Assembly: GCA_024233345.1 (NCBI GenBank)
Contig: JACKPT010000007.1
Span: forward strand, 124,001 to 188,000
Direction of reading: 5' to 3'
DNA: 64,000 nt
DNA from: Verrucomicrobiota bacterium
GTDB lineage: Bacteria > Verrucomicrobiota > Kiritimatiellia > CAIVKH01
The translations under genes and the position numbers were made by a program. Shown piece by piece: positions 1 through 8,519 of the stretch. The stretch's first letter is position 1. Each line of letters starts with the position of its first letter. The notes beneath the pieces were generated by a model. The model searched no databases. It was not told the origin of the DNA and worked only from the letters and a program-made list of their open reading frames with translations.

Positions 1-1731
1 CTGGTTCAGGTAACCGATGCGGTGGGAACCTGCTACCGGTTCGCCGGCTCTCTGATGACCGTGGCCGACCAGCAAATTGCCCGGATTCGCCTCTGGAATT
101 ACGAGGCCGGAGCGGGGAGCGATGCCGACTTGTTCATCAACAGCCTGTCGGTGCGCACAGGAACCCTGGCCTCAACCGGGGGGGCGCTTCCATATCCCAT
201 CACTGATACCGCGCAGGCGGCGAACTATGGTGTCTCTGGCATCATTGCCGCACCCGCACCGGACGAGGCTTTCGCGGGGCAGGACGCCCAGTATGAGGGC
301 CATCAGCCGCAGTTTGTCCTTGGTGCGGATGGTCTGACCGTGCTGGACACAGTATCAGGCCTGACCTGGAAACGTTCACCGGATACGAATGCCGATGGAT
401 CCATCGATGCCACCGATAAGCTCAACTGGGTGGGTCTCCAGGCCTATGCCGCAGCCCTTAATGCTGGCAACTATGGAGGGTATAGCGACTGGCGCCTGCC
501 CTCGATCAAGGAACTGTATTCCCTGATGGACTTCCGGGGTACCGACCCCAGCGGCTATGATGGTTCCGACACCTCGGGCCTCATACCGTACATCGATACC
601 GACTACTTTGATTTTGCCTATGGCGATACCAATGCCGGCGAACGGATCATTGATGCCCAGTATGCTTCGAGCAACCTGTACGTGAGTACCACGGGCGGCG
701 GCGATACCACACTGTTCGGCGTCAACTTTGCGGATGGCCGGATCAAAGGGTATGGCCTTTCGGTATTTGGCTCTGACAAGACCTTCTATGTCATTTGTTG
801 TCGGGGCAATGTGAATGTGGGGAGGAATGTCTTCACCAACAACCAGGATGGAACGGTCAGTGACCTCGCCACCGGACTGATGTGGCAGCAGGCGGATAGC
901 GGCTCCGGACTGAATTGGCAGCAAGCCCTGGCTTATGCCGAAGGTTTGAGCCTCGGGGGGTATCAGGACTGGCGCTTGCCCAACGCCAAAGAGCTTCAAA
1001 GCATCCTGGACTATTCGCGATCGCCGGATACCAGTGCGTCGGCGGCGATCGACCCGCTGTTCCATTGTACCGCGATCACCAATGAGGCTGGGAATCCGGA
1101 TTATCCCGCCTATTGGACGAGTACCACGCATGGCAATTGGACCGGATCCGGGTTGTGGGGGGTGTATGTCTGCTTTGGGCGGGCGATGGGATTCATGAAT
1201 AACACCTGGGTGGATGTTCATGGCGCCGGGGCACAACGAAGCGACCCCAAGTATGACGATGGCACCGATTATTCATCGGGTCATGGTCCTCAGGGTGATG
1301 CGGTACGAATCGATAACTATGTCCGCTGCGTGCGCGGTAGTGCCCTCCCTCCGGATATGGATACCGATGGTGATGGTCTGAGCGATTGGTACGAATACAG
1401 CTATACCACCAACACCACCGCGATGGACGCTGCCGGTGATCTGGATGACGATGATTATACCAATCGGGAAGAATGCGGTGCCGGTACGTCGCCCATCGAT
1501 GGCACCTCCTGCCTGGCCATCGATCTGTCGGTGTGGATGGAGGGTTCGGGCCTGGCCCTTTCCTGGCAAAGTGCGATCGGCATGTCGTACCGGGTGGAAA
1601 AAGTGAGCGATATGGGCGCAGATGACGTTCAGGTTGTGGTGTCGGGAATTGTCGCCACCCCGCCTATGAACACTTTGACAACAGCATCAGATGGTGAAAT
1701 GACCGCGTTTTACCGGGTAACGGTGGAGTAG
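1..1731 (+). CDS. DUF1566 (Lcl C-terminal-like) surface protein with type-3-repeat tail, 5' partial
   Basis: The reading frame is open from base 1, so the gene begins upstream of the window; the GTG at 22 is only the first internal start. Two DUF1566-type modules are visible at roughly residues 115-270 and 280-450 (counting from base 1). Each has a DWRLP motif followed by KEL and a later 'FADGRIKGY' or 'VRCVRG' block. A short Asp/Gly-rich segment near residues 455-505 (DTDGDGLSDWYEY) resembles thrombospondin type 3 calcium-binding repeats, and the tail looks like a small beta-sandwich module ending in YRVTVE. DUF1566 domains are usually found in secreted or surface proteins and have no known enzymatic role. 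The next gene is a paralogue 19 bp downstream, so the two are probably co-transcribed. Confidence 0.85.
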   Translation: MVQVTDAVGTCYRFAGSLMTVADQQIARIRLWNYEAGAGSDADLFINSLSVRTGTLASTGGALPYPITDTAQAANYGVSGIIAAPAPDEAFAGQDAQYEGHQPQFVLGADGLTVLDTVSGLTWKRSPDTNADGSIDATDKLNWVGLQAYAAALNAGNYGGYSDWRLPSIKELYSLMDFRGTDPSGYDGSDTSGLIPYIDTDYFDFAYGDTNAGERIIDAQYASSNLYVSTTGGGDTTLFGVNFADGRIKGYGLSVFGSDKTFYVICCRGNVNVGRNVFTNNQDGTVSDLATGLMWQQADSGSGLNWQQALAYAEGLSLGGYQDWRLPNAKELQSILDYSRSPDTSASAAIDPLFHCTAITNEAGNPDYPAYWTSTTHGNWTGSGLWGVYVCFGRAMGFMNNTWVDVHGAGAQRSDPKYDDGTDYSSGHGPQGDAVRIDNYVRCVRGSALPPDMDTDGDGLSDWYEYSYTTNTTAMDAAGDLDDDDYTNREECGAGTSPIDGTSCLAIDLSVWMEGSGLALSWQSAIGMSYRVEKVSDMGADDVQVVVSGIVATPPMNTLTTASDGEMTAFYRVTVE

Positions 1732-1750
1732 TGCAGGGAAGGAGATCGAA

Positions 1751-2947
1751 ATGAAACCTCTGCGAATCGTACTGTGGCTATTGCTCGGCAGCATTGCCCT
1801 TGATCGCGCCCGCGCTCAGAGTCTCTCGTACCCCATCGTCGATACCGGGCAGATAGTCTGCTACGACGACCGGGCGATGATCGACTGTCCCAGCCCGGGT
1901 GATGCCTTTTATGGCCAGGATGCCCAGCATACCGGCCTGTTTCCTACTTACCGGGATAACCGGGATGGTACCATCTCGGACCTGCAGACCGGCTTGGATT
2001 GGGTACAGGCCCGGGGCGAAAAAATGACTTGGGATGAAGCGATGGCCGGAGCGACCACGTGTCGGGTGGGAGGGTATGATGACTGGAGGCTACCCACGAT
2101 CAAGGAGCTCTATTCCCTCATCAACTTCACCGGGCATTCCGGGCGGAGGGAAAGCGAGTGTCTGCCCTATCTGGATACCCGGTACTTCGAGTTTGCCTTT
2201 GGAGACCCTGCCCAGGGTGAGCGCATCATCGATTGCCAGGACTGGTCGGCAACCGAATACGTCGGTACGACCATGGATGGTAACCCCACCGTCTTTGGGG
2301 TGAACTTTGCCGATGGGCGAATCAAGGGCTATCCCAAAATCATGAAGCGTCGAGAGGGCAGGGTCACCAACCGGCTCTATGTGCGCTATGTCCGGGGAAA
2401 TCCTGCGTATGGGAAAAACCGCTTCCGGAAACTCGGGGCGGACATCATTGAAGATGAAGCCACCGGGTTGATGTGGTCCCGAAAGGACAGCGGAACCGGC
2501 ATGCAGTGGGAACAGGCACTTGCCTGGGTGGCACAAAAAAACCGGGAAGGTTACCTTGGCTATCGTGATTGGCGGTTACCCAATGCCAAGGAACTGCAAA
2601 GCATCGTGGATTACACCCGAAATGATCCAGCGGTGAATCCGCTCTTTCAGACCACCCGACTGGAGGATGGGGAGTACCCGTTCTTCTGGACCAGCACCAC
2701 CCACCTGGAAGGTCCGCCAGAGCATCGGGGGCAGGCCGCCGTCTATGTCGCCTTCGGCCGGGCGACCGGATGGATGCAGATTCCCCCGCTCCGGGGTACC
2801 GCCCAACTGCTCGATGTCCATGGTGCCGGCGCCCAGCGAAGTGATCCCAAGGCCGGAGATCCAGCCGATTATCCCGAGGGTCGAGGCCCCCAGGGGGATG
2901 TCATCCGTATCGAGAATTATGTGCGCTGTGTTCGGGGAGCGCTATAA
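1751..2947 (+). CDS. Exported DUF1566 protein, paralogue of the preceding gene
   Basis: This 398-residue protein starts at an ATG preceded by a strong GGAAGGAG Shine-Dalgarno. It has a signal peptide of about 22 residues ending in ARAQ. Two DUF1566 modules follow, at about residues 70-225 and 230-395, with the same landmarks as its neighbour (DWRLP, KELYSLI or KELQSIV, FGVNFADGRIKGY, NYVRCVRG). It lacks the calcium-repeat tail of the upstream gene. It is likely secreted or surface-exposed; the ligand or function is unknown. The close tandem arrangement suggests a duplication kept as an operon. Confidence 0.85.
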   Translation: MKPLRIVLWLLLGSIALDRARAQSLSYPIVDTGQIVCYDDRAMIDCPSPGDAFYGQDAQHTGLFPTYRDNRDGTISDLQTGLDWVQARGEKMTWDEAMAGATTCRVGGYDDWRLPTIKELYSLINFTGHSGRRESECLPYLDTRYFEFAFGDPAQGERIIDCQDWSATEYVGTTMDGNPTVFGVNFADGRIKGYPKIMKRREGRVTNRLYVRYVRGNPAYGKNRFRKLGADIIEDEATGLMWSRKDSGTGMQWEQALAWVAQKNREGYLGYRDWRLPNAKELQSIVDYTRNDPAVNPLFQTTRLEDGEYPFFWTSTTHLEGPPEHRGQAAVYVAFGRATGWMQIPPLRGTAQLLDVHGAGAQRSDPKAGDPADYPEGRGPQGDVIRIENYVRCVRGAL

Positions 2948-3063
2948 GTTCTTTGTGCGTTGGGCGTTTGGACGATCCATGCACAAATTTCAATGCCAAC
3001 AGCTTGCGATTCAGCCCTGAATCCCATACAACCTCTTCATTCAGTCATTGCCCCCTGACTTTT

Positions 3064-3146
3064 GCCCGAGTGGTGGAATGGCAGACACAACGGACTTAAA
3101 ATCCGTTGACCGCAAGGTCGTGTGGGTTCGAGTCCCACCTCGGGCA
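3064..3146 (+). tRNA. tRNA-Leu(UAA)
   Basis: An 83-nt class II tRNA. The acceptor stem GCCCGAG (3064-3070) pairs with CTCGGGC (3139-3145), followed by discriminator A at 3146. The anticodon stem ACGGA/TCCGT encloses loop CTTAAAA, giving anticodon TAA, which reads UUA/UUG leucine codons. A long variable arm (around GACCGCAAGGTC) is typical of tRNA-Leu, and the T loop has GGTTCGAGTCC. The 3' CCA is not encoded and must be added enzymatically. Confidence 0.96.
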
Positions 3147-3330
3147 TGCCCGGTTTTCAGAGGGAAGAGGGGCCATGACGGCAGCACGGTCACTGGTTGT
3201 GCCGGGAACCGAAATGTTGGCTATCCGATTCCGGAACCCCAAGCCGCCACCGGATTTCTGAAAACAGCGTGAAGGGAAACTGTCCCCTTGCTCTATTGCT
3301 GAACGCCTCCGTTCACGGTAGAGTCCCTTT
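3147..3330. other. Non-coding stretch downstream of tRNA-Leu with a widely spaced inverted repeat
   Basis: No convincing gene is present between the tRNA and the HAD-like gene. A perfect 9-bp inverted repeat, GTTTTCAGA (3153-3161) and TCTGAAAAC (3257-3265), brackets about 95 bp. No integrase or attachment-site duplication of the tRNA 3' end is visible. Nothing else is recognisable. Confidence 0.4.
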
Positions 3331-4239
3331 ATGACTGAACCGCAGATGCCCGAAGCCGGCACCTCCTCGGACCGGCTTCACCTCAAGTATTATATGTTCG
3401 ACTGGGATGATAACATCCTCCACATGCCGACCCGGATTCACCTGGAGCGTGAGACAGCCTCAGGCTGGGAGCCCTATGATGTGACGACGGCGGAGTTTGC
3501 CAGAATCCGGCGCGAGATGAAGGACATCCGCCCACTGGGCAATGACTGGGATCAGGCGTTTACAGAGTTCTATGATATAGGCAAACGGGGTGACCGCGCG
3601 TTTCTGGAAGATACCATGGCGGCTTTGGAGCCAATCCGGCGTGGTGAACAGGAGGGGGCTCCCTCGTTTCAAGTCTTCAAACAGGCGGTGATCGAAGGCC
3701 GGTTGTTCGCGATCATCACCGCCCGTTCCCACCACTCCTCATCCATCCGCAAAGGGGTGGAATATTTTCTTGAGCAGATGCTGAGTGCCTCCGAGCGGCA
3801 GGTCCTGCTGGCCAATTTACGCGGTTATGCCGAGCGCTTTGATGGCGACACCGGTTCCCTCAGTGATGGGGATCTGCTTCGACAGTATCTGGACCTGAAC
3901 ATGTATCTTGGCGTCACCTCGCCGGAATTCGAGAAGCGGATGGGGGGATCTTCAGCGGGGTCGGAGAGCCCCGAAGTTGCCAAGCAGTTCGCGATTGAAA
4001 CCTTTGTTCAGCACATACTGGAACAAATCCGCGGTCACGAGGACACCTGCCGGATCAGTTTGGGCTTCTCGGATGATGACCCCAATAATATTCAGGCCAT
4101 TGAGGCGTTTTTGCGGGAACGGTTATCGGAGCGTTATCCCCACATCCGGTTTGTGATTTATGACACATCCGACCCGAACCTGCGGCGGGGCCGCAAGGTG
4201 GTGATTGAGCGGGGGGGAGCCGAATTTCCGCCGACTTGA
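3331..4239 (+). CDS. HAD-superfamily-like hydrolase of unknown substrate
   Basis: This 302-residue cytosolic protein has the landmarks of the haloacid dehalogenase fold. Motif I is FDWDDN with candidate nucleophile D24 and acid/base D26, a motif II-like IITARS lies near residue 130, and a motif IV-like GFSDDDPNN lies near residue 250. The region between is a large insert unlike common phosphatase caps. No signal peptide or membrane segment is seen. The substrate cannot be inferred from context; it stands alone between a tRNA and the ammonium transporter pair. The ATG at 3331 has only a weak ribosome site. Confidence 0.7.
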   Translation: MTEPQMPEAGTSSDRLHLKYYMFDWDDNILHMPTRIHLERETASGWEPYDVTTAEFARIRREMKDIRPLGNDWDQAFTEFYDIGKRGDRAFLEDTMAALEPIRRGEQEGAPSFQVFKQAVIEGRLFAIITARSHHSSSIRKGVEYFLEQMLSASERQVLLANLRGYAERFDGDTGSLSDGDLLRQYLDLNMYLGVTSPEFEKRMGGSSAGSESPEVAKQFAIETFVQHILEQIRGHEDTCRISLGFSDDDPNNIQAIEAFLRERLSERYPHIRFVIYDTSDPNLRRGRKVVIERGGAEFPPT

Positions 4240-4393
4240 TACCGGATCGGCCCCGGAACCGCTACCGGCCTTGCCGGCCATTCCATCCCCCGAAGATTCG
4301 CTTGTCTCCCCGCCGGTGTCCCGCTAGGTTCCATGCTTCACCGGGCGGGTGACCGCGCGGAATCGAGACAAACACTGAACCAGAGGATTGATC

Positions 4394-5677
4394 ATGGCCA
4401 TCCATAACCGAACGCTTGCCTTGGTATTGTTAGGCGCGGCCGCCCTGCCCATCAGCGCCCACGCTCAGGAACCGGTGGTAGACACCGGCATCACCGCATG
4501 GATGCTGACATCCACCGCTCTGGTGCTGTTGATGGTCCCGGGATTGGCGATGTTTTACGGGGGGCTGGTGCGCACCAAAAATGTACTGGGTACGATGATG
4601 CACAGTTTCGCTGCCATGGCCATCGTCGGCGTGCTCTGGATGGTGTGTGGGTACGCCCTCTGCTTTGGACCGAGCGTCTGCCCCTGGACCGGGTGGAGTT
4701 GGGATTACTTTTTTCTCCGAGGCATTGACCAGTCCATCACCGAGGGCGGCATCCCGGAGTATGTATTCGCAATGTTTCAGGGCAAGTTTGCCATCATCAC
4801 CCCGGCGCTGATTGCCGGGGCCTTCGCCGAGCGGGTCCGCTTCCGGGGATACTGCCTGTTCATCGCCTTGTGGTCGCTGCTGGTGTACAACCCTCTTTGC
4901 CATATTATCTGGGGGGGCGGATGGCTCACCGGCAAGGCCATCGATTTTGCGGGTGGGACGGTGATTCACATTTCCGCCGGGGTGGCCGGCCTCGTGGCCG
5001 CCCTGTATCTGGGGGCTCGCCGTGGGTACCCCAAAACCGCAATGCACCCCAACAACCTGGTGATGACGATGATGGGGGCGGGTTTGCTGTGGGTGGGTTG
5101 GTTTGGTTTCAACGCCGGTTCGAGTGTAGCCTCGGGTCTGAAGACCGCGCAGGCCCTGACCATGACGCAAATCGCAGCCGCCGGGGGAGCGCTCTGCTGG
5201 ATGGTCATCGAGTCCCTGCATCTGAAAAAGGCAACCGCGCTCGGTATGGTGTCGGGAATTCTGGCCGGGCTGGTGGCCATTACCCCCGCCGCCGGGGATG
5301 TTCTTCCCATGGGGGCGCTGCTTCTCGGATTTGTAGCATCGGTGGTTTGCTATCTGGCTATTCAGATGAAAAACCGGCTTGGTTATGATGACAGCCTCGA
5401 TGTTTTTGGCATTCACGGGGTGGCGGGGATTGTCGGAGCGATCGGCCTTGTATTCTTTCTGCGTCCGGGAGCGGGGACCGGAGCGTTTGGCAGCCAGATG
5501 GGGCATCAGGTGGAAGGGGTTTTAATCAGCATGGGCTATTCCGCTGTGGCCACCATCCTCCTGCTCGTGCTGGTCGAAAAAACCCTGGGGCTCCGGATGT
5601 CCGAAGAAAGTGAAATGGCGGGCATGGATCATAGCCTGCATGGCGAAACCGGCTACGGCCTTATCAACCCGAACTGA
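4394..5677 (+). CDS. amtB: Ammonium transporter (Amt family)
   Basis: About 427 residues with an N-terminal signal peptide (cleavage after HAQ near residue 25), as in E. coli AmtB, followed by 11 hydrophobic helices. Conserved signatures include the Phe-gate region FAIITPALI, the first pore histidine in TVIHISAGVAG and the second in DVFGIHGVAG. The protein conducts ammonium/ammonia across the inner membrane. The ATG at 4394 was chosen over an in-frame TTG at 4388 because AGAGG lies about 7 bp upstream. A PII gene follows 20 bp downstream, the classic amtB-glnK arrangement, so flux is likely gated by PII under nitrogen control. Confidence 0.96.
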   Translation: MAIHNRTLALVLLGAAALPISAHAQEPVVDTGITAWMLTSTALVLLMVPGLAMFYGGLVRTKNVLGTMMHSFAAMAIVGVLWMVCGYALCFGPSVCPWTGWSWDYFFLRGIDQSITEGGIPEYVFAMFQGKFAIITPALIAGAFAERVRFRGYCLFIALWSLLVYNPLCHIIWGGGWLTGKAIDFAGGTVIHISAGVAGLVAALYLGARRGYPKTAMHPNNLVMTMMGAGLLWVGWFGFNAGSSVASGLKTAQALTMTQIAAAGGALCWMVIESLHLKKATALGMVSGILAGLVAITPAAGDVLPMGALLLGFVASVVCYLAIQMKNRLGYDDSLDVFGIHGVAGIVGAIGLVFFLRPGAGTGAFGSQMGHQVEGVLISMGYSAVATILLLVLVEKTLGLRMSEESEMAGMDHSLHGETGYGLINPN

Positions 5678-5697
5678 TTTTCCGGAGAACCACGACC

Positions 5698-6039
5698 ATG
5701 AAAATGATTACTGCGATTATTCAACCCGACCGTCTTGATGCGGTGCGGGAAGCCCTGATGAATGCCGAAATTTCACGGATCACGGTCAGCCGGGTGACCG
5801 GACACGGCCGCCAGGAAAATATCGAATTATACCGCGGCCAGAAAATCACGCCCAACCTGGTACCCAAGATCCGGATCGAGATTGCGGTCAATGATGACTT
5901 TGTCGAACCGGCCATCGATGCGATCCTTGCTGCGGCCAAGCACGGCGACGGGGTGATTGGTGACGGAAAGATCTTCGTGACCCCGATGGATGAATGCATC
6001 CGCATTCGCACCGCCGAACGGGGCGGATCGGCGATCTGA
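5698..6039 (+). CDS. glnK: Nitrogen regulatory protein PII (GlnK-type)
   Basis: This 113-residue protein begins like PII proteins (MKMITAIIQPDRLDAVREAL) and has the T-loop context GHGRQ...ELYRGQK and the B-loop signature GDGKIFV. It forms trimers that sense 2-oxoglutarate and ATP/ADP and plug AmtB. The position equivalent to the uridylylated Tyr51 of E. coli GlnB is an isoleucine, while the earlier Tyr of ELYRG is kept; the loop is also one residue shorter. Control by classical GlnD uridylylation therefore looks unlikely. It is the second gene of the amtB operon, with a GGAG site 10 bp before its ATG. Confidence 0.95.
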   Translation: MKMITAIIQPDRLDAVREALMNAEISRITVSRVTGHGRQENIELYRGQKITPNLVPKIRIEIAVNDDFVEPAIDAILAAAKHGDGVIGDGKIFVTPMDECIRIRTAERGGSAI

Positions 6040-6068
6040 GCCCAATCGCCGGTTTGTGGATTGGGTTT
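6040..6068 (+). terminator. Possible terminator of the amtB-glnK operon
   Basis: An inverted repeat, GCCCAATC (6040-6047) with GATTGGG (6059-6065), begins one base after the glnK stop and is followed by only three T residues. The stem is good but the U-tract is weak, so this is a modest call. Confidence 0.4.
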
Positions 6069-6095
6069 GCCCCAGAACCGGTGTAGATTGACCGC

Positions 6096-6500
6096 ATGGA
6101 GCTTCATCCGGTCATCCTGTTTGATGGCGATTGCCGGTTCTGTCACCGTGCGGTTCAGTTTGTGCTGAAACGGGACCGGGCCGGGGTATTCCGCTTTGCC
6201 GCACTGGATTCCGCTTACGGTCAGGCCCAATTGGCCGCCCATGGGCTTGCGGATCCCCGTCCTGATTCCCTCGTCCTCATCGAGGATGACTCCGCCTTCA
6301 TTGAAAGTGAGGGCGCCCTGCGCATCGCCCGCAGACTGGGAGGCGGCTGGCGGTGGCTCTCGGGCTTGATCCTGCTTCCCCGGGTTCTGCGTGATCCCGT
6401 CTATCGATGGATTGCCCGGAACCGCTTTCGTTGGTTCGGTAAGGCGGACCGGTGTTCTGTTCCGGATCCGGCGTTTATCGACCGCTTTCTCGATCAATAA
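6096..6500 (+). CDS. DCC-family (DUF393) thiol-disulfide oxidoreductase-like protein
   Basis: This 134-residue protein carries the family's defining N-terminal motif, LFDGDCRFCH, with Cys13 and Cys16 in a CxxC arrangement following DGD. DUF393 proteins are small thioredoxin-like proteins thought to act in thiol-disulfide exchange; specific partners are generally unknown. No signal peptide is seen. A conserved arginine/tryptophan-rich C-terminal helix follows (VLRDPVYRWIARNR). It sits between the nitrogen operon and an outer-membrane barrel gene, with no obvious functional link. Confidence 0.85.
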   Translation: MELHPVILFDGDCRFCHRAVQFVLKRDRAGVFRFAALDSAYGQAQLAAHGLADPRPDSLVLIEDDSAFIESEGALRIARRLGGGWRWLSGLILLPRVLRDPVYRWIARNRFRWFGKADRCSVPDPAFIDRFLDQ

Positions 6501-6630
6501 GCATTGCAGAAATGTTGCAAACAGCATTGAATAGAGCGGATGTGCGGAGAGTCCAACTCAGTGAGCGCGGCGGTGAGTACCAAGGCGCTGACTTGAAGGG
6601 TTCACCTGTCTTAGCGGAAAGGATATTTCT

Positions 6631-7176
6631 ATGAAACGGTTTTTCATTTCACTCGTCACACTGACCACCCTCGCGGCAGCCGCCCCGGCCTATAACGGAT
6701 GGGGTGTTTATCTGGCCGCTTGGAATACTGCGGATCTGGACGATGCGGTGGGTCCAGGCCTGAAGATTTCCATGGAGATGGTACCGGATGTGCAGCTTGA
6801 ATTGCGGACAGCATACTTTGACTCGCTGGATGGCCATCAGCAGGATTTGTCGATCCTTCCCCTGGAGGCCAACCTGACCCTACAGTATGAAGTGGGGACG
6901 TCGATGACCGGGTATGGCGGCGTGGGGCTTGGCTATTACCTGCTCGACGGCGGCCGTAAACAGGCGGGGGCAACCCTGGATCCGCAGGCGGATGATGAAG
7001 TCGGGTTCTATGGGCTTTTGGGCCTGGAAATGCCGGTCAAGGAAAACGCCGGCCTGTTTGCCGAAGTGCAATACCGGTTTCTCGAAGCCAGCGATGCCGA
7101 TGCCTATGGGAATCAGCTCGATACGCTGGATCTATCCGGGATCGGGGTAAACATCGGCTTGATGATCAACTGGTAG
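6631..7176 (+). CDS. Small outer-membrane beta-barrel protein (OmpW/OmpA-barrel style)
   Basis: This 181-residue protein has a signal peptide of about 20 residues (KRFFISLVTLTTLAAAAPA). The rest alternates hydrophobic and polar residues with aromatic girdles, such as YGGVGLGYYLLDGG and GLFAEVQYRF, and ends in a terminal strand finishing NW. This is the pattern of an eight-stranded outer-membrane barrel. The role is unknown. A GGAAAGGA site precedes the ATG at 6631. It resembles in style the barrels at 24771 and 45079. Confidence 0.7.
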   Translation: MKRFFISLVTLTTLAAAAPAYNGWGVYLAAWNTADLDDAVGPGLKISMEMVPDVQLELRTAYFDSLDGHQQDLSILPLEANLTLQYEVGTSMTGYGGVGLGYYLLDGGRKQAGATLDPQADDEVGFYGLLGLEMPVKENAGLFAEVQYRFLEASDADAYGNQLDTLDLSGIGVNIGLMINW

Positions 7177-7188
7177 GGTTTCTGACCA

Positions 7189-7231
7189 CCTGGGCGGTTG
7201 AAACCGGCTGGGCCCGGTTCAGCCGCCCAGG
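7189..7231 (+). terminator. Long hairpin after the barrel gene, terminator-like but without U-tract
   Basis: The left arm (7189-7207) and right arm (7214-7231) form about 18 pairs with one bulge and one G-T wobble, around a 6-nt loop. The hairpin lies 12 bp after the stop at 7176. No T-run follows, so it may stabilise the 3' end of the mRNA rather than terminate intrinsically. Confidence 0.4.
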
Positions 7232-7352
7232 CCGATCCCTCCATCGGGCTTGTCGAGAGACCGACACGGTTGACTTTCAATTCTCTGTCTTGCCGCACCT
7301 CCCGGTTGTGTTTCCCGGGGGTTTCGGGTAGCGTACGCGGCAAGGAAAAGAA

Positions 7353-8516
7353 ATGATCGAACACGATATAGCCTTGGCCCAGAAACTGGTAGCAATCCCC
7401 AGCGTCAACCCGCGCCTGGGGGATGATCCGGCAATTATCGGCGAGCATCGCCTCGCTGATTTCCTCTCCAATTATCTGAACAACCTGGGTTTTGCCGTTG
7501 ACCGGCATGAAATGACGCCCGGCCGGCCCAATCTGGTGGCATCCTATGGCCCGCAAATGCCGCGCAAAACCTTTTTATTCGAAGCCCACCTGGATACCCA
7601 GGGTATCCACAACATGACCGTGCCTCCCTTCGCCGGCATTCTCAGCAATGAAGGCCGCCTTTATGGTCGGGGGGCATGCGACATGAAGGGCCCCATGGCA
7701 TCCGCCCTTTCCGCGCTTGAGCCGGACCGGTTGGCCCGTTTGGCCGAAGCCGGCGTGCGGGTGTTGTTTATCGGTGCGATTGGGGAGGAAACGGGAAATA
7801 TCGGGGCCACCCAGCTTGCCGGGTTGGGTATCGGGGCGGATGAGGCCATTGTTCTGGAACCCACCGACTTGAATATCGTTCATGCCCACAAAGGGGTTGC
7901 CTGGTTTGAAGTCGAGTGTTTCGGGGTCGCCGTTCACGGATCCAATCCCGGCCTCGGTATCAATGCCATCGAGGGGGCGGCGGCATGGATCGCGGAAATG
8001 AAATCTGCCTTGGATGCCTTGCCATTGGAGCACCCATCCCTGGGAAAGCCGACCCTGAATATCGGTCGGATTCGGGGTGGGTCTTCGATCAATATCGTTC
8101 CGGAGCGGTGCGTACTGGAGGTCGACCGGAGAATGGTGCCGGGGGAAAAGGCGGAGGAGATCCTTGACCATGCCCGGGCCATTGCCGAACGCCTGGTGAA
8201 GCATGGACTCTTGCGGGCGGCCAGCATCGAGTCGATTGAAAGTGGCGCGCCCTTTGAAACCGGGGTGGATTCGAGTTTGATTCGCAGGCTTACCGAAGCC
8301 TGCCGGGACGAAAAGACCGAGCCCCGCGTGGAGGGTGCTTCCTGGTATAGCGATGCGGGGCCTCTGTCCAAAACCTGCGGCCAGATCGCGGTCTTCGGCC
8401 CCGGCAGTATCCGCCAGGCCCATACCGCTGATGAATATATTTCGGTACAGGAATTACAGACCGGAACCCGGATTTTGCGACGCTTGCTCGATCGGCTGGC
8501 GGGGGAGGGGACCTGA
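7353..8516 (+). CDS. M20-family metallopeptidase/deacylase (ArgE/DapE/CPG2-like)
   Basis: This 387-residue protein shows the M20 two-metal site: H79 and D81 in EAHLDTQG, D110 in GRGACDMKG, the catalytic E145/E146 pair in GAIGEETG, E169 in VLEPTD, and a late histidine in RQAHTADEY. Family members hydrolyse N-acyl amino acids or peptides; the substrate cannot be assigned from sequence alone. No signal peptide is present. It ends 3 bp before the GTG of a membrane glycosyltransferase, so it heads or belongs to that operon and might deacylate an amino sugar or peptide precursor there; this is inference from context. Confidence 0.85.
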   Translation: MIEHDIALAQKLVAIPSVNPRLGDDPAIIGEHRLADFLSNYLNNLGFAVDRHEMTPGRPNLVASYGPQMPRKTFLFEAHLDTQGIHNMTVPPFAGILSNEGRLYGRGACDMKGPMASALSALEPDRLARLAEAGVRVLFIGAIGEETGNIGATQLAGLGIGADEAIVLEPTDLNIVHAHKGVAWFEVECFGVAVHGSNPGLGINAIEGAAAWIAEMKSALDALPLEHPSLGKPTLNIGRIRGGSSINIVPERCVLEVDRRMVPGEKAEEILDHARAIAERLVKHGLLRAASIESIESGAPFETGVDSSLIRRLTEACRDEKTEPRVEGASWYSDAGPLSKTCGQIAVFGPGSIRQAHTADEYISVQELQTGTRILRRLLDRLAGEGT

Positions 8517-8519
8517 CCG

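Noticed and set aside
3048..3272. 74-residue reading frame across tRNA-Leu
   Set aside because: It is the translated tRNA-Leu gene plus flank (GGMADTTDLKSV pattern), a well-known false gene.
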